Shown here piece by piece: positions 1 through 7,866 of a stretch of DNA of 64,000 nt (its first letter is position 1; every line of letters begins with the position of its first letter). Source of the stretch: Reichenbachiella ulvae. GTDB lineage: Bacteria; Bacteroidota; Bacteroidia; Cytophagales; Cyclobacteriaceae. Location of the stretch: assembly GCF_025833875.1 (NCBI RefSeq), contig NZ_JAOYOD010000001.1, positions 4,278,001-4,342,000 on the forward strand, given 5' to 3'. The position numbers were made by a program, and so were the translations under genes. The notes beneath the pieces were generated by a model. That model saw nothing but the letters and a program-made list of their open reading frames with translations. It ran no database searches and had not been told where the DNA came from.

Positions 1-85
1 CGTCGAGATTGCCAAAAGAATCGGATTCTGAAACCGTTTCGATATCGAGAAAAATGAGGTTTTGATGGTTGGCTATTTTTTTCAT
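1..85 (-). CDS. 3'-5' exonuclease, DnaQ/PolB-like, N-terminal fragment
   Basis: An open frame begins with ATG at 85-83 and runs off the left edge, giving 28 residues. They contain NLIFLDIETV, the first acidic (DxE) exonuclease motif of the DnaQ-like superfamily, which binds the catalytic metal. In Bacteroidota, proteins with this kind of start are annotated as 3'-5' exonucleases related to the proofreading domain of PolB; that assignment is inference because most of the gene lies outside. The start codon lies just 2 bases after the stop of the metallo-beta-lactamase gene on the same strand, so the two are probably co-transcribed. Confidence 0.6.
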   Translation of the reverse strand, partial: MKKIANHQNLIFLDIETVSESDSFGNLD

Positions 86-87
86 GC

Positions 88-1014
88 TTATTGATTTTGT
101 GATTTTTTCTTCCAGTAGCGTACCAATCCAGCTACACTCATCCATGAGGGATTGGCTGCTTCGTACTGGTCAATTTCTATTTTGGTGAGACCTGCAGCTT
201 TTAGTTGGTTCATGGTGAAAGTCTGGAACAATGGAACAATGGCTTCATTGCTTAATCCTTCCTTCCAATTGTCATAGACAAAGTCAGACCAGCTTTTTAG
301 CATTTTTTCAAGTTCGTTTAGATGTTCATCGATGGCCTCCACTTTATCATAATGTGTCAGGTAGAAGCGTTTGGCACCTGTGTCTCTTAGTATCTTGATA
401 GACTCTAGCCAATCTTCAATGTTAATGTCAGGTGGTGGACAGGGAGGCTGAACAGGACCATTTCCGATTTTGACTCCAGCGACATCACCCGTGAAGATAC
501 TGTCTTCTATTCCAGCCTGTCCGGAAAGCAACTGCCACGCAATGTGGTGTTTGGCGTGTCCAGGAGTATGTAGGCTTTTGATTTTTACCCCACCAATCGT
601 CAAGACTTCCTCGTGTCCAACTTCTACGATTTGATCCTTTGGAATAGGGTTCATCTGACCCCATAGGCTATCCATTTGGTCTTGATAGATTTGTTTGGCA
701 GAGGCCATTAACTTACCAGGTTCCGCTATATGTCCAGCTCCAAAGGGATGGACATAAATATTCGCGCCTTGTTCAGCAAACGCCCAGGCCGCCCCCGCAT
801 GATCGAGATGAATATGAGTCAAAAGAACATGCTTTATTTCTGAAGCATTATAGCCCTGGTTTTCGATGGCTTCCCTTAGTACTCTGAAGGTGGAGTGTGG
901 GCCAGTTTCAATCAAAATAGGGCCTTCTTCACTGGGGATAAGGTACGAGGCGATGGCATGTTCAAGTCCTTTGAATTTTAAATCTATGATCTGAATGTTG
1001 TTCATTTTTGTCAT
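88..1014 (-). CDS. Metallo-beta-lactamase fold hydrolase
   Basis: Protein of 308 residues with the zinc-binding signature THIHLDHAG (His67, His69, Asp71, His72), a second His in TPGHAKHH near residue 153, a bridging Asp in FTGDVAG and a late His in YLTHYD. This is the full ligand set of a binuclear MBL-fold hydrolase of the glyoxalase II-like branch. The C-terminal 80 residues form a helical extension typical of stand-alone MBL hydrolases. The substrate cannot be told from sequence. ATG at 1014 is followed by a second ATG three codons later (MTKMNN), so the true start may be 9 bases downstream. The gene runs directly into the exonuclease gene (2-base gap). Confidence 0.9.
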   Translation of the reverse strand: MTKMNNIQIIDLKFKGLEHAIASYLIPSEEGPILIETGPHSTFRVLREAIENQGYNASEIKHVLLTHIHLDHAGAAWAFAEQGANIYVHPFGAGHIAEPGKLMASAKQIYQDQMDSLWGQMNPIPKDQIVEVGHEEVLTIGGVKIKSLHTPGHAKHHIAWQLLSGQAGIEDSIFTGDVAGVKIGNGPVQPPCPPPDINIEDWLESIKILRDTGAKRFYLTHYDKVEAIDEHLNELEKMLKSWSDFVYDNWKEGLSNEAIVPLFQTFTMNQLKAAGLTKIEIDQYEAANPSWMSVAGLVRYWKKKSQNQ

Positions 1015-1135
1015 GTCTGGTTGTCAATTTAAGGATTGTAGTTAGCTGATTAAATCTAAATAGGCATTTTTTTCACTTTTCAGAAAACAGCTTTGTGTCT
1101 TTTTTAGTAAATTATCCTAACCTAAATGATATGAG

Positions 1136-1384
1136 ATGGCTAAAGTTAAATTCATGAATCTTTCTTTAGAAGAAAAAATTCAGCACTTATATGAGAACGC
1201 CAATTTTGTGGCTGACATTCGATACTATCAATATAAGATTAATTTGTTTCTCTTAAATGGCAATTACTTTGAGGTCTTCATCAACCACAAGGATGTGCAG
1301 ATCACCAAGATCGTGCCTTTGGATTATGGCTCCAGTCGATTGAGGTTTTATCTGGATCAGATCAAATTGCCGAAGTGGCGTTAA
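1136..1384 (+). CDS. Small hypothetical protein, 82 aa
   Basis: A short, charged and aromatic-rich protein without signal peptide or membrane segment. I do not recognise a family. The pattern of alternating hydrophobic residues (NLFLLNGNYFEVFINH) suggests a small beta-rich domain. It is transcribed alone between divergent and convergent neighbours. Its TAA stop shares the tetranucleotide TTAA with the stop of the convergent gene at 1381, which supports both gene ends being real. Confidence 0.6.
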   Translation: MAKVKFMNLSLEEKIQHLYENANFVADIRYYQYKINLFLLNGNYFEVFINHKDVQITKIVPLDYGSSRLRFYLDQIKLPKWR

Positions 1385-1824
1385 GCAGGAATCCCCAGTC
1401 GATGAGCCAATGACTTGATGGATTCTTCTTCTTCATCAGATATACCGCCTGCTATATTGGCAAAAAGGTACATGGTTTCTAAAACAAACTCTTGATCGAT
1501 GGGTTTATCCTTCAGGCTGTTTTCTAGTGCATTCAGGAATTTTTTTCTCCATTTTTCCACGTTGTCTATCAGATAACGAATTTCCGTTCTGAATGATAAA
1601 GCAATCATGTCACGGTCATCATTGGGTGATTTGACAAACTCTGCAGCCAAGCCTCGTGTTGCCATTACGATTCCGTCCCACTCCTCTTTGTCCAGTACGC
1701 CATCACTCATGCAAACCAGTATGGCAGGATACAGTTTGGTCAAATAAACAAACTGATCCTCAGGAATCAGAATCCTACGGTAGTGTGTGTATTCTTTGTA
1801 CAGTTGCTGGATCTGCTTGTCCAT
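1381..1824 (-). CDS. TerB-like helical protein
   Basis: All-helical protein of 147 residues, cytoplasmic, with the segment LVCMSDGVLDKEEW and a second acidic segment GGISDEEEESIKSLAHRLG. Repeated short acidic turns between helices (xDGxxxxEE) are characteristic of the TerB-type fold, and comparable Bacteroidota proteins of this length are annotated as TerB family; the metal-binding residues of true TerB cannot be confirmed by eye. No function is assigned. It is monocistronic and convergent with the small gene at 1136. Confidence 0.6.
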   Translation of the reverse strand: MDKQIQQLYKEYTHYRRILIPEDQFVYLTKLYPAILVCMSDGVLDKEEWDGIVMATRGLAAEFVKSPNDDRDMIALSFRTEIRYLIDNVEKWRKKFLNALENSLKDKPIDQEFVLETMYLFANIAGGISDEEEESIKSLAHRLGIPA

Positions 1825-1944
1825 TTAGGTTATGGCTTGTAAGTCTGAACCTTTCCTTTCAGAGGTTGGTGGATTTATTCAATAGTTTATGAGTCGGTCG
1901 ATGTTAAATTAATCAAAATCAATATCATAGCAGTTGTTTTCCTC

Positions 1945-3423
1945 CTAATTTGAAGCATACGCCAGACTATCTCCCGGGGCATTCATCTGCAGATATCGAT
2001 CATAGCGATAAAAAATGTCTTGCACGTATTCTACTGGTTCTGTCCCACGGCAATACCCAAAGGATACGATCGGATCTTCAAAATATTTCTTCTTAGACTT
2101 TAATTTTAAATACTTCGCCACATTATCATCCCAGACCAAAGTGTCACCACCATATTTTTTCGTCAGTTTTACCGCGTCTCTCACGTGCCCATCCCCTACA
2201 TTATATGACCCAAGTATAAATTTTATTTGTTCGACTGAATCTGGAATGTGTTCCCATTTTTTCTCTAACCACACGAGATGTTCTGTTCCTGCCTTTAAGT
2301 TTTGTCGTGGGTCGTATAGATTAGACGCCCCATATTCTTCACCTGTTCGAGGCATCACTTGCATCAATCCTCGGGCTCCAATCCATGAGGTAGCTTTGGG
2401 GTCGAAGCGTGATTCTTTCGAAATTTGGGCAGCCAACAATCGCCAATCCCAATTAAGCTTCTCAGCATAGTGTTTGATCAGGCTGTCATAGGGAGAGAGT
2501 GTTTCACCATCAATGGTATAGTATGCGCTGCTGATGATGGCTTTGCTCTTGCGATAATTGCGAAAGTACTTGTCGTAGAGTGCATAGTATTCATTCGTCT
2601 TTTTCATTTTAGAAAGCCAATTGTTAGCAGCTTCTAGGAGCTTGGGAGAGTTTTTTCTAAGTCCCCAACCGATTTCTTGTGGAAAACTGACGGCCGTTTC
2701 CACATCCAATATTGGATGGTAGCGGGCGTTGACCTGCGCGATGTCTTCGTCGGCAACCGTGTATTCGATGCTTCCGTCGGCCACCATTTCTATTATCGAT
2801 TCTGTTTCTACATCTTCAGCTTCAATTTCTAATTTTATTTCTCCACCTATCTCATTAGACAGACTTTTAAGTCGAGGTATGTAGGAAGAATTCGGTCTTA
2901 CATGAATGGTTTTCCCTTTTAGCTCTACCGGGTTCCTAATCAGCTCCCTTTCTATTTCGTGGAGTTTCATTTGTCTCCAGTTTTCTGGTTTACGCTGGAC
3001 GAGCATCTGACGTACGAGATGAAGGGGTTCAGAGAAAGCGATTTGTTTTTTTCTATCAGAGGTGATCGTCAGGTTTCGGGCGATGATATCTCCCTCCCCA
3101 TTTTGGAGTTTGCTGAAGCTCTCTGCAATATCCCGTGTCACATTGATTTTAAGTTCTACTCCTATTTCTTTGGCAAAAAGGGACATGAGTTCGTATTCAT
3201 AGCCCATGGGTTCGCCGCGATACAAAAACATGCCACTTGGGCTGTTTTCTACGATGGCAACCAGATACCCTCTTTTTTTGATCTCGTCAAGGTCAAAGGC
3301 CATTCCTTCTTCATCTTCATCAACGGATTGAATTTCTAAATCATTGGTTTGATTAGAGGGGCTCTGACAGCTAAACCAAAATACGGGTAATAAAAACAGA
3401 AGTCTGAAAATGCTGCAGTTCAT
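1945..3423 (-). CDS. mltF: Membrane-bound lytic murein transglycosylase MltF-like lipoprotein
   Basis: 492 residues. The N-terminus is a lipoprotein signal with Cys19 (PVFWFSC) as the probable lipidated residue. Residues about 45-295 form an extracellular solute-binding protein family 3 domain, and about 305-450 a goose-lysozyme-like SLT domain. The catalytic Glu337 lies in SKESRFDP, followed by GARGLMQVMP and GSYNVGDGH, the standard SLT motifs. This two-domain order is that of MltF, which cleaves peptidoglycan glycan strands to 1,6-anhydromuropeptides at the outer membrane inner face. It follows the alpha/beta hydrolase and dxs on the same strand with a 46-base gap and may be read through from them. 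Confidence 0.93.
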   Translation of the reverse strand: MNCSIFRLLFLLPVFWFSCQSPSNQTNDLEIQSVDEDEEGMAFDLDEIKKRGYLVAIVENSPSGMFLYRGEPMGYEYELMSLFAKEIGVELKINVTRDIAESFSKLQNGEGDIIARNLTITSDRKKQIAFSEPLHLVRQMLVQRKPENWRQMKLHEIERELIRNPVELKGKTIHVRPNSSYIPRLKSLSNEIGGEIKLEIEAEDVETESIIEMVADGSIEYTVADEDIAQVNARYHPILDVETAVSFPQEIGWGLRKNSPKLLEAANNWLSKMKKTNEYYALYDKYFRNYRKSKAIISSAYYTIDGETLSPYDSLIKHYAEKLNWDWRLLAAQISKESRFDPKATSWIGARGLMQVMPRTGEEYGASNLYDPRQNLKAGTEHLVWLEKKWEHIPDSVEQIKFILGSYNVGDGHVRDAVKLTKKYGGDTLVWDDNVAKYLKLKSKKKYFEDPIVSFGYCRGTEPVEYVQDIFYRYDRYLQMNAPGDSLAYASN

Positions 3424-3469
3424 AGATCAGTACTAGAGTTGAAAATTGAGTTATACTTAGCTCAAGCCT

Positions 3470-4234
3470 CTAAAGGTACTGATTTATAAATGATTTGATA
3501 AATTCTAAGCTTTCCTTTTTATTTTCCATGAAGCCATTGTGTCCGGCTCCTTTCAAAACAATGGAATCTCCATTGTTGATCTTTTCGATCATCTGCAGCG
3601 ATACGTCTAATCTGACGGCTAGGTCTTTCTCTCCAGCAATGATGAAAACCGGCTTTTCAAAGTTGTTCAGGACATGTTCGCGATCAGGCCTGTTTTTCAT
3701 AGCCATGGCATATCCAGTCACACCAGCGGCAGGGGTTTTTATGGCTCTTTGCTTGAGTTCATCTATTTCTTCTTTGAGGCATTTTCTGTTTTCTGAAGCA
3801 AAAAGGCCAGCTATGAAAGTCTCCATGAAACTTTCTACTCCATATTCTTCGACATAGCTTTTTACTTTGTCTCGGACCTTTTTCTTTTCTTCATCATCCG
3901 CATAGATGCTGGATGAAAACAGCCCAAAACCAGTTAAGCTGTCCGGAAACAATTCGGCCAGTGCAAGGGCAACATAGCCTCCAAGTGAGTGTCCAATAAC
4001 GAAGTACTCTTCAATTCCTTCGATATCTAATTGCTCATGAATCGCACGAGCCACGTCCTCTATGCTAAAGTCCCCAGCTAAAATTTCTGACTGACCGTGT
4101 CCGGGTAGGTCAATTAAGACAACTTGATGGTTTTTAGATAGTTCATTAGCAAATTCTGTCCAGATTTCAAGTGATTCACAATATCCATGGAGGAAAACAA
4201 TTGTTTTTCCTGATCCTGAGATTTTGAGATTCAT
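3470..4234 (-). CDS. Alpha/beta fold hydrolase
   Basis: 254-residue alpha/beta hydrolase. Oxyanion-hole motif FLHGYCE near residue 15, nucleophile Ser83 in GHSLGGY, acid Asp in GEKDLAVRLD and catalytic His in GAGHNGF near the C-terminus form a complete triad. There is no signal peptide, so it is cytoplasmic. The substrate is unknown; the family covers esterases, peptidases and haloperoxidase-like enzymes. It starts 3 bases after the dxs stop, so it is almost certainly in one operon with dxs, although no isoprenoid role follows from that. Confidence 0.9.
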   Translation of the reverse strand: MNLKISGSGKTIVFLHGYCESLEIWTEFANELSKNHQVVLIDLPGHGQSEILAGDFSIEDVARAIHEQLDIEGIEEYFVIGHSLGGYVALALAELFPDSLTGFGLFSSSIYADDEEKKKVRDKVKSYVEEYGVESFMETFIAGLFASENRKCLKEEIDELKQRAIKTPAAGVTGYAMAMKNRPDREHVLNNFEKPVFIIAGEKDLAVRLDVSLQMIEKINNGDSIVLKGAGHNGFMENKKESLEFIKSFINQYL

Positions 4235-4237
4235 AAG

Positions 4238-6154
4238 TTATACAGATACAGGTTCTAAGATTTTTTTGGCACTTTGGTATAGCCCTTCTGGGTCGAAACC
4301 ACATTCTCTCTGCAATTCCAGTTGAGAACCGTGCTCGATGATTTCGTCAGGAATACCTAAGCGAACCACCTTGGAGTGATAGCCGTGATCAGCCATGAAC
4401 TCCAATAATGCAGAACCAAATCCACCTTGCAGCGAGCCGTCTTCAACCGTAATTACGTATTTGTGATTTTTGAATACCTCGTGTAGCAGCTCCTCGTCGA
4501 GAGGCTTAACAAAACGCATGTCATAGTGAGCTGCAGAGATGTTTTCAGACGCTAGTCTTTCACATGCCTCAATTGCATAGTTGCCCACATGACCCAAAGT
4601 TAAATAGGCCAAATCATCACCGTCTTTGATTTTTCGACCTTTGCCTATTTCGATTTTTTCGAAAGGAGTTTTCCATTCAGGCATCACACCATTACCTCGT
4701 GGGTAGCGAATCGAAAATGGTCTGGCATTCTCAGGCAGCTGCGCAGTGTACATGAGGTCTCGCAGTTCCTTTTCGTTCATTGGGGCCGAAACCACCATAT
4801 TTGGGATGCAACGGAAGTATGCGATATCGTAGCAGCCATGATGCGTAGGCCCGTCCGCTCCTGCAAAACCGGCTCGATCCAGACAGAAAACCACATGGAG
4901 ATTTTGAATAGCTACATCGTGGATTACCTGGTCGTATGCACGCTGCATGAAGGTCGAGTAGATATTGCAGAATGGCACTAGTCCCTGGGTCGCTAGTCCT
5001 GCAGAGAAAGTCACTGCGTGCTGCTCAGCTATCCCAACATCAAAAGATCTATCTGGCATGGCCTTCATCATGATGTTCAGCGAAGAGCCAGATGGCATAG
5101 CTGGGGTTACTCCCATGATTTTGTCATTCTGCTCCGCCAGCTCCACGATCGTATGTCCAAAGACCTCTTGATATTTTGGAGGCTGTGGAGTTTCATATAC
5201 TTTTTTGAAGATCTCTCCGGTCATTTTATCAAATGTCCCTGGAGCATGCCATTTGGTTTGGTCTTTTTCGGCAAGCGAATAGCCCTTTCCTTTTTTCGTG
5301 AGTACATGAAGGATTTTTGGTCCTTTGATTTTTTTCAGGTCATTCAATACGCTAACCATATGGTTGACGTCATGACCATCGATAGGTCCGAAATATCTTA
5401 AATTGAGTGATTCGAAAAGATTACTTTGTTTCAGCAGGAAGGACTTGACACTGCTTTCGAAATTAGCGGCAATTTCTTGAGCATTAGGTCCGAACTTGCT
5501 GATTTTACCCAAAACCTTCCAGGCCTCATCTCTTAGCTTGTTGTAGGTATGAGAGGTAGTAATGTCCGTCAAATAATCTCTCAACGCCCCTACATTTGGA
5601 TCAATAGACATGCAATTGTCGTTGAGGATGATCAGGAGATTGGAATTAGAAACCCCTGCATGGTTCATGGCCTCAAAAGCCATTCCACCTGTCATAGCGC
5701 CATCACCGATTACCGCGATGTGGTGTTTGTCCTCTTCTTTTTTGTAGTATGAAGCTTCTGCCATCCCCAATGCAGCAGAGATAGAGGTAGACGAGTGTCC
5801 TACTCCAAATGCATCATATTCACTTTCTTTTCTTTTTGGGAATCCCGAGATACCTCCATACACTCGGTTGGTATGAAAGTTTTCTCTGCGGCCGGTAAGG
5901 ATTTTGTGTCCATAAGCCTGATGCCCCACGTCCCAGATCAGTTGATCCACTGGTGTGTTAAAGACATGATGCAAAGCTACAGTTAACTCCACCACTCCCA
6001 AACTAGCACCGAAATGCCCGCCATAGACCGAGACGATATCAATGATGTACTGTCTCAGCTCTTTGGACAACTGTACCAACTGGACAGCATCTAATTCTTT
6101 CATGTCATCGGGTGATTGAATACCCGCTAACAGTTTACCCGGCTCTATTTGCAT
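4238..6154 (-). CDS. dxs: 1-deoxy-D-xylulose-5-phosphate synthase
   Basis: 638 residues, the usual length for DXS. It condenses pyruvate and glyceraldehyde-3-phosphate to DXP, the first step of the MEP isoprenoid pathway and a source of thiamine and pyridoxal precursors. Thiamine-diphosphate and metal binding are shown by GDGAMTGG (residues 150-157); GGHFGASLG near residue 46 and WDVGHQAYGHK near 75 carry the conserved histidines; GIAEQHAV contains the catalytic Glu; DRAGFAGADGPTHHG is the transketolase pyrimidine-domain signature. It is first in the dxs - hydrolase - mltF run on the - strand and divergent from the GH3 gene. Confidence 0.97.
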   Translation of the reverse strand: MQIEPGKLLAGIQSPDDMKELDAVQLVQLSKELRQYIIDIVSVYGGHFGASLGVVELTVALHHVFNTPVDQLIWDVGHQAYGHKILTGRRENFHTNRVYGGISGFPKRKESEYDAFGVGHSSTSISAALGMAEASYYKKEEDKHHIAVIGDGAMTGGMAFEAMNHAGVSNSNLLIILNDNCMSIDPNVGALRDYLTDITTSHTYNKLRDEAWKVLGKISKFGPNAQEIAANFESSVKSFLLKQSNLFESLNLRYFGPIDGHDVNHMVSVLNDLKKIKGPKILHVLTKKGKGYSLAEKDQTKWHAPGTFDKMTGEIFKKVYETPQPPKYQEVFGHTIVELAEQNDKIMGVTPAMPSGSSLNIMMKAMPDRSFDVGIAEQHAVTFSAGLATQGLVPFCNIYSTFMQRAYDQVIHDVAIQNLHVVFCLDRAGFAGADGPTHHGCYDIAYFRCIPNMVVSAPMNEKELRDLMYTAQLPENARPFSIRYPRGNGVMPEWKTPFEKIEIGKGRKIKDGDDLAYLTLGHVGNYAIEACERLASENISAAHYDMRFVKPLDEELLHEVFKNHKYVITVEDGSLQGGFGSALLEFMADHGYHSKVVRLGIPDEIIEHGSQLELQRECGFDPEGLYQSAKKILEPVSV

Positions 6155-6278
6155 GACGATAAATGTAAGGTTATCTAATTAAAGCTCCAAAATTGGGCTT
6201 GTTTTTGAGGGTTTTGGTTTTGGGACAGCAAAAATAAACAGAATAACTTATTTAATTTACGCTCTCAACTTTTCACAC

Positions 6279-7388
6279 ATGACATACAAGCATTTACTTT
6301 TTGTTTTATCGATATTTTGTTCGCTCAATTCTTTTGCACAGACAGATTCTTTGACCCTTAATGATTCGGTCAGTTTGGATATCATGATTGGTCAGATGAT
6401 TATGACGGGCATCGGAGACCAAAGTTATATGCGTGAGGATGATTTGATCTTGAAAGAGATCAGAGAGGGAAAAGTAGGGGGTGTCATCTACTTCGAGAAA
6501 AATGTAAACCGGAATAGCCCTGCCGATCAGCTAAAAAGAGGAATCAGTATGCTAAAGGCACAAGCTGAAATTCCTTTGTTTGTAAGTATCGATGAAGAAG
6601 GGGGCTTAGTGAATCGCCTCAAACCAAAATATGGCTTCCCAGAAACCAAAAAGGCTGGGTATCTGGGAGAGATAGACAATTTGGATTCAACGGCTTTTTA
6701 TGCTGAAAGGACAGCATCTACGTTAAATGATCTAGGATTTAATCTCAACTACGCACCAGATGTAGATGTGGCTGTTTACAAAGAAAATCCGGTGATTGCC
6801 AAGTTGGGAAGAAGCTACTCAGATGATCCCCTGGTAGTGGCTAAGCACGCATCTCAAGTAGTGAAAACGCATCGAGAGTATCAGATTTTGACAGTATTGA
6901 AGCACTTTCCCGGGCATGGGAGTTCACATGCAGATTCGCATCTGGGAGTTGCGGATGTTACCAACTACTGGGAGTTTGGTGAACTGATGCCCTATCGTGC
7001 GATGATGGATTCTGGAATGGTCGATGCGATCATGAGTGCGCACATAGTGAACAAACACCTGGACCCTGACGGACTCCCGGCTACATTGTCGCCCGTGGTG
7101 ATCGATCAGGTACTCAGAAAATTTTTGAAATACGATGGCGTGGTTTTCTCTGACGACATGCAAATGCATGCCATTTCAAAGAACTTTGGGTTTGAAGAAT
7201 CCATCAGACTAGCCATTCAGGCAGGGGTGGATGTGATCATGTTTGCTGGCAATGTGCCAGACAACCAAAAGAAAACGGCGACCGATGTGCATACGGCTAT
7301 AAAGAATCTGGTCGATACGGGTGTAATAAGTGCGCAAAGAATCAAAGAATCCTATGATCGGATCATGAGACTAAAGGCCAATTTATAA
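6279..7388 (+). CDS. Glycoside hydrolase family 3 protein (NagZ-like beta-N-acetylhexosaminidase)
   Basis: 369 residues with a cleavable signal peptide (about residues 1-20, ending NSFAQ). It consists only of the GH3 N-terminal TIM barrel, as in NagZ. Seen in it are DEEGGLVNR near residue 106, the NagZ-type signature KHFPGHGSSHADSH (208-221), whose Asp-His pair serves as acid/base in NagZ enzymes, and the nucleophile Asp in VVFSDDM (292-293). NagZ removes N-acetylglucosamine from peptidoglycan fragments; the signal peptide implies a periplasmic or outer-membrane site rather than the cytosol. Specificity is inferred from motifs. The small lipoprotein gene follows 34 bases later. Confidence 0.9.
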   Translation: MTYKHLLFVLSIFCSLNSFAQTDSLTLNDSVSLDIMIGQMIMTGIGDQSYMREDDLILKEIREGKVGGVIYFEKNVNRNSPADQLKRGISMLKAQAEIPLFVSIDEEGGLVNRLKPKYGFPETKKAGYLGEIDNLDSTAFYAERTASTLNDLGFNLNYAPDVDVAVYKENPVIAKLGRSYSDDPLVVAKHASQVVKTHREYQILTVLKHFPGHGSSHADSHLGVADVTNYWEFGELMPYRAMMDSGMVDAIMSAHIVNKHLDPDGLPATLSPVVIDQVLRKFLKYDGVVFSDDMQMHAISKNFGFEESIRLAIQAGVDVIMFAGNVPDNQKKTATDVHTAIKNLVDTGVISAQRIKESYDRIMRLKANL

Positions 7389-7422
7389 TAACTTTACCCA
7401 TCTTTTAACCAACTCGGAACAA

Positions 7423-7866
7423 ATGAAAAATATCAAAAACGTACTTTTCGCTATTGCTTTAATAACTCTCTTCAACTCATGTGGTAATGATGACGATGCG
7501 AGTCGGGCACAAATAGGCAATTATATCGCTTTAGAGGACGGTGTGATTAGATCACAGTGCTCGATTGAGGATAATAATGGCGTAATCAATTGTCCCAGAA
7601 CGAGTTCTACTACTTCATGTGTGACCCTAAATCTCAGAACTGACGGATTTTACAGCCTGAGCGTGGCGGTTCTTAACTTAAGTTTTATTGAAGGAGGAAC
7701 CTATGAAATTGATCCTGGTAAATTGAAACTTTGTCCTGCAAATCAGGACTGCTATACGATTCCTGTGATCGATTCGAGTTTTGATGCTATGACCATTGAG
7801 CTGACTAATGAGCAATTCCCTAACGAGCAGGGCTGTGATATAGAGATAGGCATGGAAAAATTATAA
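7423..7866 (+). CDS. Small putative lipoprotein
   Basis: 147 residues beginning with a lipoprotein signal peptide; Cys20 in LFNSCGNDDD is the probable lipidated residue, followed by acidic residues of the type that directs surface export in some Bacteroidota. The remainder is beta-rich with six further cysteines (for example SQCSIEDN, VINCPRTS, KLCPANQDC), suggesting disulfides. No family recognised. It probably shares a transcript with the GH3 gene. Its last 6 bases overlap the end of the convergent ccmF gene. Confidence 0.7.
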   Translation: MKNIKNVLFAIALITLFNSCGNDDDASRAQIGNYIALEDGVIRSQCSIEDNNGVINCPRTSSTTSCVTLNLRTDGFYSLSVAVLNLSFIEGGTYEIDPGKLKLCPANQDCYTIPVIDSSFDAMTIELTNEQFPNEQGCDIEIGMEKL